DNA of 64,000 nucleotides from Epiperipatus broadwayi (GCA_028023455.1 JAQFVV010001015.1:62001-126000); one strand, 5' to 3'; positions 1-10,811 are shown, counted from the stretch's first letter. Notes: a model not told the origin generated them from the sequence alone. Translations and numbers: made by a program.

Positions 1-113
1 ATAATAAAATATTAACATAAAACAATGCCTATAAATTCAGACATGAGTGTTACACTATATATAAATTAAATACTGCCTAATGCTATACTAGTAATAATAA
101 ATAAAATAAAAAA

Positions 114-267
114 TCATATAACATTACAATACTAGCCCAAAAAACTAAACATTGCTAAAATTCTTTCACAACTATGGTTTCATCTATTAACAAATATATG
201 AAACCATGGCTGTGGGAGAATTTTAGCAAAGTTTAAATATTTTGGCTAGTATTATAATGTTATATGA
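114..267. repeat. Fold-back (palindromic) MITE-like element
   Basis: Two arms of about 74 bases face each other with only a few bases between them. The outer ends read TCATATAACATTA on the left and its near-perfect complement on the right. Similarity runs through CTAGCC, TTGCTAAAATTCT and ATGGTTTCAT, with scattered substitutions and small indels. A near-complete palindrome this size is typical of a small non-autonomous fold-back transposon. I see no clear target-site duplication in the A-rich flanks and no coding capacity. Confidence 0.7.
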
Positions 268-1900
268 ATTTTTATTATATAATTTTGGTACCAATGCTAT
301 CACGGTCTAAAAAGTATGAACTGTCAAAAAATTTCTATTTCACAATAAATAGGAAAGTCAAATGATAGGCATAAAACCAAGGGTAAACTTCCATAAAGGC
401 AATGTGCAAAGGGATAATAGTTTTGATTTTATTTTAGACTTCAAATATTGCATTTCTTTATAACAATTTAAAAAACAATTAGTAAATTATTTTAGCTATG
501 GTTATAAATCCAGGTACATGTAGAATGGGGTTTGCGAATACACAGTAAGTGAGATCATAAGTATTAAAACTTTATTAAATTGGAATATTTACAACAAATT
601 CAAAATGAATAAATTATCAATTAAAGCAGCAGAAGTGCTAGTAATTAAAAAAATATATATTTTTTTTACATTTACTTATAAATATGCAAGAATGTGTGGG
701 CAACTGTGTAAATAATTTTACAAAATTAGAAAAATGTGCTAGAAAAATTAATAGTACAATTACTTAAATCTTAGCTAATTAAATGTTTAGATTTAATAAA
801 TATTTCTAAAATAACAGAATATAAAACATAAGAAAATTATTGATGTTAAAATATTAATAAAATTGAATTGATCTAATAATGTTTATTGACAAATATTTAC
901 TGCCCTTATAAGATTTGCTAATAAATGGATAAATACATTTTCATTAATTTGCTTATGATAAATTGATGTTAAACATTTTTTATTATTTTATTGTTTTATA
1001 TTTCAAAATGAATAAACCTTCACACCAATTGAGAGAAAAACTATAAGATATCATCTGATTATTTACAGTACTATGTTGGCAACCCAGAAATCATCTAAAA
1101 GGAGAGATGTATTGTGGAAAATTATGAGAGATCAATTGATAAAATTTTCAGTGTAGTGCAAGATCAATCATGATTTTATCCAAAATTACCATTTTTGGTG
1201 TATCTACCTGAGGATGACAGAGTAACAAAATATTATTTAGGAGACTGCTTTAGACAGGGTCAGGTTTCCAATCCATTTCAATAGCAGTAATGGATATATT
1301 TTCAACTAAAATATGAAGGAGAAATCAATGCATTTTTTTATTATTTTCAGTTAAGAAAAATTGAAATTTGTGATATTGACATTCTATAATATTGACTAAA
1401 ATTTGTTTAATGGATTAAACAGTTTAATTGTGTTGCTCCAATTTCAAAGGAATATGCTTTTAATATGTGTTCCAATAAAATTTTGAGTGACTCTCCCAGA
1501 ATTTTATCCAGTAAAAGAAGTTTTTGGCAAAAGATATTGGAAGCCCCTTATATATAAAGAAATAAAAGACATAAATAATATATTGTTATTAAATAGAAAT
1601 GATTGAAATAATTTTCTGTAAAACATCATAAGCAGGAAAAGGGTATAGTGATGAGTGTTTTTGTTTTGACAAAGAATTATTTGAAGATTTTATGTGTTTA
1701 TATGTATGCCTATCAAAAGAATTAAGGAGGTTAAAAAAATTCAAGATATACATTTAATATTTGGGATCAATATTTTTCAAAATGCACTAATTTGATTATG
1801 ATTATTTTAATCTTCAGCAAATTATAAAATGTGCTGTCATTTGAGTTTTATTATTGATAAATTTTGGAATGTTTGATATTAGATTGTCATATAAACTTTA
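268..1900. other. AT-rich sequence, nothing recognised
   Basis: Both strands hold only short stop-riddled frames, A/T runs and low-complexity sequence. No conserved protein motif, RNA gene or repeat boundary was recognised. Confidence 0.5.
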
Positions 1901-1956
1901 TATGAACGATGCATTAGTTAGTTATATTTATGAACGATGCATTAGTTAGTTATATT
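1901..1956. repeat. Tandem duplication, 28 bp x 2
   Basis: The 28-base unit beginning TATGAACGATGCATTAG occurs twice head to tail with no visible mismatch (1901-1928 and 1929-1956). Identity of the copies points to a recent slippage or repair event. Confidence 0.85.
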
Positions 1957-3282
1957 TTAATGAATAGTTTACTAGATTATTAGATAATAAATATACCAAA
2001 TCTAACCACAAAGCTCTATTGAAAATCTAAGTAGTATATTTTATATTCAATATTTAAGAGTATAATGTGATAGATAAGTGAGAATGAATACAGACTAAAT
2101 ATTTGCTAGTAGAGAAATATTGCATATTTTTAACCATTATTTCAAATTTGTTTAAAAATATAAATATTAAATTATATTTTATTATTTGTTATAAATTTTT
2201 GAAGTCCTTTTCTAGATCCAAATTTGAGCAAAACTATCTAAAATAAGTAAAAAAAAAATTCCGAATAAAGATTATTTATATTTGGTTCACCATATACTAA
2301 ATATTAAAATATATGCTAGAAATTAATTTAAAATAACAAATTGAGATTTGCTGCTGTGATATAATTTATATACTAGTGTCACTAGCAAGGTGAAAAAATA
2401 TTAAAATACTTTAATGCATAGGTGCTTGTAAAATAAACCTTATAATAAAAAAATGTGAATTCAAACTCAAGTGAATAAAGTAAGTGACAAATGTATAAGT
2501 ATTAAATATATAATTTTGAGATACTTAATTCAATTATATGTTCAAAATAAAAGTGGGATGAAATATTGCAATCCATCTCCTATAGGATGTATATCGTATT
2601 GCCAAACATATCTTAAATTTATACTTCAAATGTAGATATAATCAATATACTACATACATCTTCAAAAGAGTCGAAAACTTTTATATTTAATATTTGTTTC
2701 CTACTGGGATAGTTGTATATTATAAATATTTATCTTTAATATTTGCTTTTATAAACGAATGATTTGTATTTTTATTGTTATTATTTTGTTTTGAAATTTA
2801 CATGAAATAAACAATTTTATTATTTTTGTTAAAGTAAATGCTATTATTCTTTAATCGTCATTTTGATACCATTCATGTTAAGGTTAAGACATCACCCTAG
2901 TGATTCATTTAAAGTCACTTAAATATTTTTATTATATTTGCTATTTGAATCCAATAAGTTAAAAGTATAATGCGTACATAAAAAATCTGTGATATGTAAA
3001 TTTATCTTGATTTTTTTTTTTTTTTTTATCTTGATAGTAGTAAAGTTTTATTTAAAAAAAAAAAAAAACCTGAGATAATTATTACGATAAGTCTTAATGC
3101 TTATTTAGTAATATAAACTTTAAGATTATGCAGTCAATGAATAAATAAAACAAAATTATATAAGCATGAAATATATTTAGTAATAAACCAGTGATTGTTG
3201 AAATGTTATAAAAATTATATATTTTAAAAGTTTAGTAGTCAATATTTAAATCCCTGAGAAATTATATATTTATATTGATTAT
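1957..3282. other. AT-rich sequence, nothing recognised
   Basis: No gene or recognisable element. A T-tract near 3011 and an A-tract near 3054 flank a repeated TTTATCTTGAT. This may be slippage or an old retroposon tail, but no element body could be assigned. Confidence 0.5.
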
Positions 3283-3560
3283 TTGTTTTGTTTGGAAAAT
3301 CTGGAGTTTGTTTGTTCTTGTGAGTTAGCGTCTTATAAAGACTCAATCACATGCGAATACGTTTTCAGGACACACAAACACAACCGGAAATGCATGTTCA
3401 ATTTCTCTGACTTTGATTTTCATTTTAGAGCAGTTAACTTCCTACTTAAGGAGTCCTTCGAAAACAGAGTCAGAATACGAGGTTACAATTTGGCTTAACC
3501 AATGTGTTGGCTGTCGATTAGCAAAAAGGTTTACATTGAACGTCTAGCGTTTAAGCTCTG
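3283..3560 (+). other. CpG-bearing, less AT-rich patch with an unassigned 71-codon frame
   Basis: This short stretch stands out from its surroundings. By eye it holds about ten CpG dinucleotides in 280 bases, where neighbouring kilobases have almost none. It also carries an open frame (3283-3498) whose translation has an ordinary amino-acid mix including Cys, His and Arg. I do not recognise the protein. A pyrimidine-rich stretch ending TTTTCATTTTAG near 3425 looks like a 3' splice acceptor, so an exon or a promoter/regulatory patch is possible. There is no start-site or conservation evidence. It is the best candidate for single-copy host sequence in the first 5 kb. Confidence 0.25.
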
Positions 3561-3950
3561 GGTTCTAATTCTTTCCATTTTCATTTAGATTGAGAGTTTA
3601 TAATATATATATATAATTGTCTGAAAGGTTATGTTAGTACTATTTTACTTGTAGTTATATGTTGGATTATTTGTATTATCTAATGTAACTATCAAACCGT
3701 TTTGGAAAAAAAAAAGTATATTTTATTTATACTTTTACAAATATATTTCATTTCTATAAAACACAAATTATTTAATAATTATTTCATGAAACTGCAAATA
3801 TATGCATATAAATATAGCAGTTTTTATATAATTAAATAAAAAAAATAAATAAAAGCTGTTGTTAGGATATTGTAACCATCTTGAGAAGTATTTAATGTAA
3901 ATGTTACTCAAGAAGAAAATTATAGAGTTTCTTCCAGTGTTTTGTTTCTC

Positions 3951-4047
3951 CTTAGGCTATGTATAAATAGCATTATGTATGTTAGCAGGGATCAATAATA
4001 AAATGGAGTTCTGCTAACATACAATGTTATTTATTCATATCCTATGG
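3951..4047. repeat. Fold-back hairpin with ~38-base arms
   Basis: The left arm (3951-3988, ending ATGTATGTTAGCAG) is the near complement of the right arm (4011-4047, starting CTGCTAACATACAATG). A 22-base loop separates them. Weaker complementarity extends outward on both sides. It resembles a small fold-back transposon relic; no target duplication is evident. Confidence 0.65.
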
Positions 4048-4065
4048 TAGACAGATTTGTTCTTA

Positions 4066-5066
4066 ATTACGTTTAATTTACAAATGTAAACTGCCTTCCT
4101 TTACATCTTTGGTACCATCATGAAAGATTATTATTTGTATTTATTAGGATAGTCATTTTCATATCATTTCTAGAACTGACGTAGATTTTATGGCCGGTTA
4201 AAGGTAAATACAATAGTTGTGTGTTATCATATAAATATATACACATGCAAAGCACTCAGTTTATATTTTTAAATTAAAAAATAAAAATAAATAAATGACT
4301 AATTCTATATATTAACATTTATACATACATACCTTTAACTACTTTTTGTCTTGTAAAAAATAATATTAATAACACTATTATTAATTTATTACTATTTTGC
4401 ATATCAATAAAATTTATTTTTAATTTTTGTTTTAAAAGCTATATTTTAATCAAATGTGTTAATATAAAATACTTTGAATAATAATTTTTTTAATTAATTG
4501 CGGTGAATATTTCATTTTCAGATAGAGCTACAAATATTTACCTCATTGTTTTTGTAATCTTCATATTGTAGATTGATTTTTTTTTTTTTTTACATTCACT
4601 TATAAAAAATATTTGCATTATACTCTAATAAAATAAATAACAGAATTTAATTTAATGTCAATTTGAAGTCAAAAGTTTTCTTGCTTTTTATGTATAGTAT
4701 ACATTTTGCTAACTTCTTATAATATTGTAATTATGTGCTTTAATAAGTAATATTTTACTATTTTTATACTATTACAGAGCCATCTAGTGAACCATGAGTA
4801 AAAAGTAAACATGATATTCTAGTTAGACTTCCAAAAACATTTCTGTTAATAATCCAATTTTAATTACTTTATACTCTCAAGCATTCTAAAATACACTGAT
4901 GTTTATAATCCAAACCAACTCCCATATATGCTTATCTAAATATAGTAGTAGTTCCTTAACTAAATATAATTTAGGTAGGTTAGACATGTTATTTATTGAT
5001 AGTTTTTACTATTCATATTGCGATGATTTGTTAATGTATTTACAATCACATGATTAAATTTTACGA
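4066..5066. other. AT-rich sequence, nothing recognised
   Basis: Only short frames with many stops, and T- and A-runs. No conserved motif or element end seen. Confidence 0.5.
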
Positions 5067-5258
5067 TGTAAATGAATATAAATATATTAAATAACCTCAT
5101 TACTACTACACATATACTTTTTCAAATTCATATAAATAAAGATACAATAAAAAAAAACCCAAATGATTCCCAAAGATGAATTTCATGTTGAACCAGCACT
5201 CATCAATTAATCCGGGTCACCATTTTTCATATATATGTCTATTATATAAAAATATTTG
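5067..5258. repeat. Left arm and loop of a fold-back element split by an RTE insertion
   Basis: About 85 bases ending near 5151 (core AAATTCATATAAATAAAGATAC) are the inverted match of the sequence starting at 8172, on the far side of the RTE LINE. The loop (about 5152-5258) contains TTTCATGTTGAACCAGCACT, which recurs near 33210 in similar context, so the loop belongs to a dispersed family. Removing the LINE and one copy of its target duplication restores a single arm-loop-arm unit. The fold-back is therefore older than the LINE. Confidence 0.7.
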
Positions 5259-5268
5259 TTTTTATTGT
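5259..5268. repeat. Target-site duplication of the RTE element (left copy)
   Basis: TTTTTATTGT is repeated exactly at 8172-8181, on the other side of the LINE. Part of the A/T run could belong to the element end, so the duplication may be shorter than 10 bases. Confidence 0.7.
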
Positions 5269-5282
5269 CATCATCATCATTA

Positions 5283-7097
5283 TCAACCATTATCAATCCA
5301 CTGCAGGATGAAGGTCTCTCCAACTTTAATCCATCTTCTCCGATCTTTAGCTTCTCTTCTCCACATCACCCCTACACATTTTCTTATTTCATCCATCCAT
5401 CTTACATGTGGTCTCCTTCTGGGTCTTTTACAATCTCTTGGAATCCAGTTTAAAATTTCAATTGTCCATCTATTATCATCTTTTCTAGCAATATGTCCAG
5501 CCCAACTCCACTTCAATCTTTTAATTTTTTCAATGAGGTCAGTAACACCTGTTTGTTCTCTTACCCATACATTGCGTTTTCGATCTCTTCTTGTTACTCC
5601 CAACATACATCTCTCCATACTTCTTTGAGTGGTCTGAAGTCTCTGTATTGATCTTCTATTAAGTGTCCAAGTCTCAGATCCATAAGTAAGAAATGGTAAA
5701 ACACATTTGTTAAAAACCTTTCTTTTCAAACACATAGGCATATTTCCTTTTAATATCAAGTTATTTCTACCAAAAGCACTACAACCAAGTTTAATTCTAT
5801 GATTAATTTCCTCTATTATGTTTCCATCTGTATTAATAATCTGACCAAGGTATTTGTAACTCTTAACTTCCTCTAATTCATCATAATCAATCTTTATTTT
5901 TATATTTTGAGCAAATCGATTAAACATTACTTTAGTCTTTTTAACATTTATCTTTAGTCCTACTTTCCTACTTTCATCTGATAACTCCTGCAACATTTCC
6001 TGCAGCTCGGAAGCATTATTTGCAAAAACAACTACATCATCTGCGAAATCTAAATGACTTAAATAATCTCCATTTACTTTCACTCCTTTAGTTTCCCATT
6101 TTAATCCACAAAATACTTCTTGCAGCACTGCTGTAAAAAGTTTTGGAGATATGGAGTCACCTTGTCTTACACCTTTCTCAATGTTGACTTTCCCAGTATC
6201 ATTATGTAATCTAATTGTTGCTGTTGCATTTTTATAAATATTCTTTAAAATATGACAATATCCTGGATCTATACCTTGATGATCCAATGCTTTAATCACT
6301 GAAGAAATGTTTATAGAATCAAATGCCTTTTCATAATCTACAAATCCAAAACATAATGACAACTCATATTTATTTGTCCTTTCTATAACTTCTCTCAATA
6401 CTTGAATATGATCTACTGTACTAAAACCACTTTTAAATCCAGCTTGTTCTCTTGGTTGGTGAAAATCCAAGGTTCTCTGTAGACGAGTTGTAATTATCTT
6501 GGTAAAAATTTTATATAAAACTGATAAAAGGCTGATAGGTCTGTAATTTCTAATATCTTCTTTATCACCTTTTTTAAATATTAATATTATTACTGCATTC
6601 TTCTAATCATCCGGTACATCTTTATCATTTAGACATTTGGTATATAACTTTGCTAATATTTTTTCTGTTTCTTCACCTGCTTCTTTTAATATATCAATTA
6701 TAATTCCATCATTACCTGGAGCCTTTCCTTTTTTCATACATTTAATTGCATTTCTCACTTCTTCATTTAAAATTCTGGGCAATTCAGAAGATGTAATAGA
6801 TATAGGAGGTACTTGTTCTTTATTACTATATAATTCTTGATAAAAATCTTCTACCAATTTCATAATGTCATCCCTCTTTTTAGTAATAATTCCATCTTTT
6901 TTCCTTATTGCAGATATAAATTTCCTACCAATACCAAAATGTTGTTTTACATTCTTAAGACTTTTATTTTCTTCTACAGCTTTTTTTGCTAGTTCACAGT
7001 TATACTTTCTTATATCATTTTCAACTCTTTTCCGCACCATTTTACAAAATTCGAGATATTCAATTCTTTTTAATGCATCATTCTTGCATATCTTCAT
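5283..7097 (-). pseudogene. RTE reverse transcriptase with C-terminal region, one internal stop
   Basis: This would copy element RNA into DNA at the nicked target. One frame runs from 7097 to 5283 with a single TAG at 6603-6605, where the other copy has TGG (Trp). Motifs in order: a linker, GKAPGNDGI, NYRPISLL, FVDYEKAFDSI, GVRQGDSISPKLF, the catalytic FADD (residues 142-145 counted from the Met at 6470), GLKINVKKTKVM and YKYLG. A Cys/Arg/Trp-rich tail ending in GHIAR...RRRPHVRW is typical of RTE-clade LINEs. The catalytic residues are intact; only the stop and the upstream frameshift kill it. Confidence 0.9.
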
Positions 7098-8059
7098 ATT
7101 CCTTCTTTTCTACCAGCTATCTTTGTTGCAGTTTTTAAAAGTGTATCAGTTATTTTCATATTAATTTCATTCAAATCTGAATCATGTTCAAAATCTACTA
7201 ATACTTGAAACCGATTTGTAAGTTCTAATTTAAATTCATTAGAATGTTTCTGAAGATTAGGAATATCAACTGTAAATATAGTTTTTCTTAATAATTTTTG
7301 TCTCTCTAGTTTTACATTAACATGTATCTTACCCCTTACTAATCGATGATCACTTCCTGTGTTAAATTTATTAAGAACATTACAATCTTGAAATATGTAT
7401 TTCCTGTTAGTCAAAATATAATCCAATTCTGCTGTACCTTCATTTGGATGCTTCCATGTCCATTTCCTTCTAACATTTTTCTCAAAAAAAGAATTCATAA
7501 TATAAAGTTTTTCCTTCTCTGCAAACTCCACAAGTCTATGTCCTCTCTCATTTCTATTCCCATAACCAAAATTACCTACAACACTTTCATCTTTCAATTG
7601 TTTACCAATTCTAGCATTAAAATCTCCCATAACAATTTTAAAATGTTGTTTACTCTGATCAAAAGCCTTTCGTACATCCATATAAAAATCTTCTACTACT
7701 TCATCATTGTGAGAACTTGTTGGGGCATAAACCTGAATTATCTGCAATTGATATCTTCTATTAAGTTGTATAACTAATCTTGCCACTCTGTCTGATACAC
7801 CATCAATCTCCACAATATTGTTCTTCCACTTTTTATTTATAATGAATCCTACTCCACTTGTAGTTCCAATATTTGTGCCTTTATAATAGAGCATATGTCC
7901 ACTTTTTAAATCAATTGTCTCTTCACCTTTTCTTCTAACTTCACAAAGTCCAATAATATCCCATTTAATATAAGAGAAGTCTTCTTCTAATTCTTGCAAT
8001 CTTCCTTCACTTGAAAGTGATCTGCAGTTGTAAGTACCTAAATAAAAAGTCGTCATCAA
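7094..8059 (-). pseudogene. RTE endonuclease domain (APE type), frame ends early at a deletion
   Basis: This is the N-terminal, target-nicking part of the RTE polyprotein, 321 codons from an ATG at 8059. The apurinic-endonuclease catalytic set is visible: Asn11 (TYNCRSL), Glu40 (LCEVRR), Tyr111 (QVYAPT), Asp146 and Asn148 (GDFNARIG), Asp213 (ELDYIL) and Ser236-Asp237-His238. All are present, so the domain itself looks intact. The frame runs out after AGRKEG because roughly 57 bases present in the second copy (around 21595-21655) are missing here. That deletion uncouples the endonuclease from the polymerase. In related genomes such ORFs are often mislabelled as craniofacial development protein 2-like. 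ATG choice: the similarity of the two copies extends just upstream into non-coding leader. Confidence 0.88.
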
Positions 8060-8171
8060 ATGGCAGCCTGGGTCCGCCTCCAGGATATTCTTAGCACCCT
8101 CTGCCTTCGGCCACCAACCGCTGCTTTGGTTGGTGACTTTACAGCCTCCTGGGATTAAGGGCCATGCTTTA

Positions 8172-8262
8172 TTTTTATTGTATCTTTATTTATATGAATT
8201 TGAAAGAATATGTAGTAGTATTGAGATTACTTAATATATTTACAATGATATTACATGTGTGA
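8172..8262. repeat. Right arm of the split fold-back element
   Basis: The inverted partner of about 5067-5151. It begins with the second copy of the LINE target duplication (8172-8181) and continues through TATCTTTATTTATATGAATTTG and GTAGTAGTA, which mirror the left arm with few mismatches. Similarity fades near 8262. Confidence 0.7.
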
Positions 8263-9050
8263 AAAAGAAATGTGAATAACTGTATGTGTCTGTGTGATAA
8301 ATTTAAGAAAAATTAAATATATTAGTTTTTAATGAACTTTAAAATTTAAATCTGTGCTAGGAACAATCTCTAATTTATTAAATAATTATTAATAATCATT
8401 ACTGTGTTTATCTAAAGGGATAGTGTCAAAGATCTAAGTTGAGTTAGTTTGACACTTGTAATTAAAATTGTAAATTGATATACAGATAAAAAACAAATTT
8501 ATGAACCTTATTATGCTATTTTATATATGTATTATTCTAAGTTATTGCCAATTAATTACTTTTATTATAATTGATTTTAAAATATTACATAGCTTAAGAA
8601 AATGTAAATGTTTATTGTTTAATTTTATCTAATAATGCACCAAACCTTATTATACTTTTGACTGTCAAACTTTTGCAATCATCAACAATGCAATTTTCAA
8701 CATTGTTAAAAGGTCCACATGTCTTTGCCTTAAGTTTTTCTTTTTACCATAAACTCTTATGTGCTTTAAACAATACTTACAAATTAGAGATTTGGTATCA
8801 AATTGGAATAATGGAAACATATGATGTAATGAATCATACAATTATATAAAACTATATCTAAAGAGAATTATAAAAAAATTGTAACAGTTTAGAATTAGGA
8901 TTTAACAATTAACGTTAAAACTTTAATATATTCACATTTGCTTATATCATATTAATATGAAACAATAAGTATTTGTTTTGCTTATGGAAGAGAAGTTGCA
9001 ATATATATAAATTGTTAAAAGCATTATTCAATACACAAAATGTTTGTTTT
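8263..9050. other. AT-rich sequence, nothing recognised
   Basis: No motif-bearing frame, RNA gene or repeat end could be identified. Confidence 0.45.
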
Positions 9051-9051
9051 A

Positions 9052-9079
9052 TATATATATATATATTGTATTGTTTGAA

Positions 9080-9110
<31 letters not shown>
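9052..9110. repeat. (TA)n array preceding the retrozyme array
   Basis: Two TA runs separated by a short AT-rich spacer. The tandem array below starts directly at their right edge. Confidence 0.9.
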
Positions 9111-9115
<5 letters not shown>

Positions 9116-9173
9116 AATTGATGGCATTCTACCAAAAACACTGTCAAGTGTATGTTTACATATATGTCAGAGC

Positions 9174-9198
9174 AAGCTATTTGCTAGCATCAGTAAAA
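9174..9198 (-). ncRNA. Truncated hammerhead remnant, first monomer
   Basis: On the minus strand CTGATGC-TAGC-AAATA-GCTTG survives, but the GAAA box, stem III and the cleavage side of stem I are gone. A deletion of about 48 bases joins two AGCAAGC/TCAAGC-like sites. Core A9 is also changed to C. Not a functional ribozyme. Confidence 0.7.
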
Positions 9199-9552
9199 GA
9201 CAGGAATAAGAAACTAGATCTAAACACAAACTCTGAGCATTTATGAAACAGTTTCTATTCAGCTTGCAAGCGTGAATCCTTTAGACATGTAATGTCTTCA
9301 AACTCAGCATAGCAAGCCAGATAGCTATATGGGTCTGATCTCAGTTCAGCATCACCACATAGTAGAAACCTCTGCAATATATATCATTGCTAGAAAGACC
9401 TCAAAGGTACATTTATGAAAAACAAAAAACAAGTTAAAAACTTGCTAATGCTTGTATTTATGTCAATAGATGGTGTTCTACCAAAAACACCATCAAGCGT
9501 ATGTTTACATAAACATCAGAGCAAGCATTCACTATCTCTAACTTTAATTCCA

Positions 9553-9596
9553 CTTTCAGATCATGATTTCAAGCTATTTGCTATCATCAGTGAAAG
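9553..9596 (-). ncRNA. Hammerhead ribozyme motif, type I, short stem III
   Basis: Reading the minus strand: stem I 5' side CUUUCA, core CUGAUGA, stem II UAGC-AAAUA-GCUU, core GAAA, stem III AUCAUGAU (3 bp with a 2-base loop), cleavage residue C, then UGAAAG, which pairs with CUUUCA in six perfect base pairs. All invariant core positions (C3 U4 G5 A6, G8 A9, G12 A13 A14, U16.1, H17) are present. Cleavage is predicted between plus positions 9558 and 9559. The stem II pair next to the core is U-U rather than the usual G-C, which could weaken it. The very short stem III is the arrangement that works best as a dimer in newt-satellite-type hammerheads. A CAAAUA stem II loop is also known from schistosome hammerheads. 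Confidence 0.85.
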
Positions 9597-9951
9597 ATAT
9601 TAATAAGAAACTAGATCTAAACACAAACTCTGAGTGTTTATGAAGCAGTTTCTATTCAGCTTGTAAGCATGAATCCTTTAGACATGTAATGTCTTCAAAC
9701 TTAGCATAGCAAGCCAGATAGCTATATGGGTCTAATATCAGTTCAGCATCACCACATAGTAGAAGCCTCTGCAATATGTATCATTGCTAGAAAGACCTCA
9801 AAGGTACATTTATGAAAAACAAAAAAAACAAGTTAAAAACTTGCTAACGCTTGTATTTATGTCAATAGATGGTGTTCTACCAAAAACACCATCAAACATA
9901 TGTTTACATAAACGTCAGAGCAAGCATTCACTATCTCTAACTTTAACTCCA

Positions 9952-10000
9952 GTTTCAGATCATGATTTCAAGCTATTTGCTATCCTATCATCAGTGAAAG
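9952..10000 (-). ncRNA. Hammerhead ribozyme motif with a 5-base insertion in stem II
   Basis: Same architecture as the neighbouring monomer. CUGAUGA (complement of 9988-9994), the GAAA box, AUCAUGAU, C and a UGAAAC/UUUCA stem I are present. A TATCC duplication lengthens one side of stem II, and one outer stem I pair is changed (GTTTCA instead of CTTTCA on the plus strand). Predicted cleavage lies between 9957 and 9958. Likely reduced activity. Confidence 0.75.
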
Positions 10001-10630
10001 ACAGGAATAAGAAACTAGATCTAAACACAAACTCTGAGCATTTATGAAACAGTTTCTATTCAGCTTGCAAGCATGAATTCTTTAGACACATAATGTCTTC
10101 CAACTCAGCATAGAAAGCCAGATAGCTATATGGGTCTGATATCAGTTCAGCATCACCACATAGTAGAAGCCTCTGCAATATATATCATTGCTAGAAATAC
10201 CTCAAAGGTACATTTATGAAAAACAAAAAACAAGTTAAAAACTTGCTAACGCTTGTATTTATGTCAATAGATGAAAGTGGAATTAAAGTTAGAGATAGTG
10301 AATGCTTGCTCTGACATTTATGTAAACATACGCTTGACGGTGTTTTTGGTAGAACACCATCTATTGACATAAATACAAGCATTAGCAAGTTTTTAACTTG
10401 TTTTTTGTTTTTCATAAATGTACCTTTGAGGTCTTTCTAGCAATGATATATATTGCAGAGGCTTCTACTATGTGGTGATGCTGAACTGATATCAAACCCA
10501 TATAGCTATCTGGCTTGCTATGTTGAGTTTGAAGACATTACGTGTCTAAAGGATTCATGCTTGCAAGCTGAATAGAAAGTGTTTCATAAACACTCAGAGT
10601 TTGTATTTAGATCTAGTTTCTTATTCCCGT

Positions 10631-10674
10631 CTTTCACTGATGATAGTAAATAGCTTGAAATCATGATCTGAAAG
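10631..10674 (+). ncRNA. Hammerhead ribozyme motif in the inverted monomer
   Basis: Plus strand: CUUUCA (10631-10636), CUGAUGA (10637-10643), stem II AGU-AAAUA-GCU with a G-U pair, GAAA (10657-10660), AUCAUGAU with cleavage C at 10668, then UGAAAG (10669-10674) closing stem I with six pairs. Complete core. Cleavage is predicted between 10668 and 10669. Confidence 0.85.
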
Positions 10675-10811
10675 TGGAATTAAAATTAGAGATAGTGAAT
10701 GCTTGCTCTGATGTTTATGTAAACATACACTTGACGGTGTTTTTGGTAGAACACCATCTATTGACATAAATACAAGTGTTAGCAAGTTTTTAACTTGTTT
10801 TTTGTTTTTTT

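Larger units (their letters stand above)
5269..8171 (-). mobile_element. RTE-clade non-LTR retrotransposon, copy 1 (near full length, inactive)
   Basis: A 2.9-kb LINE read from 8171 down to 5269. A GC-richer 5' leader (8060-8171) is followed by an APE-type endonuclease, then reverse transcriptase, then a 3' end of TGATGATGATGATGA repeats. Short TGA-type tails instead of poly(A) are usual in the RTE clade. An exact 9-10-bp duplication flanks it. It is closely related along its whole length to the plus-strand copy at 20.5-23.5 kb. It is broken by an internal deletion with frameshift near 7095 and by a nonsense codon at 6603-6605, so it cannot make the full protein. Confidence 0.92.
9111..10808. 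mobile_element. Retrozyme-like array: ~398-bp monomers, part direct and part inverted, each complete one with a hammerhead
   Basis: Head-to-tail monomers occupy the left part in minus orientation: a partial start (9111 to about 9170), a monomer with an internal deletion (to 9558), a full 399-base monomer (9559-9957) and a partial one (9958-10271). The array then flips. A full 397-base plus-oriented monomer (10272-10668) is followed by a partial one to about 10808. Shared landmarks are hairpin-forming GGTGTTCTACCAAAAACACC and CAAGTTAAAAACTTG. There is no protein-coding capacity; the similar short frames that appear are just the repeat read through. Small tandem units with one hammerhead per unit and strong self-complementarity match metazoan retrozymes, which are non-autonomous elements that yield circular RNAs. 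Assignment to that class is inference; the repeat structure and ribozyme core are seen directly. Confidence 0.8.

Noticed and set aside
5176-5628. 150-codon plus-strand frame and other plus-strand frames between 5.2 and 7.8 kb
   Set aside because: Antisense shadows of the minus-strand RTE coding region.
9415-10415. Several similar short proteins starting MKNKKQVKNLL
   Set aside because: They are the retrozyme monomer read through in one frame; similarity comes from the DNA repeat, and the complete monomer has stops and ribozyme structure instead.
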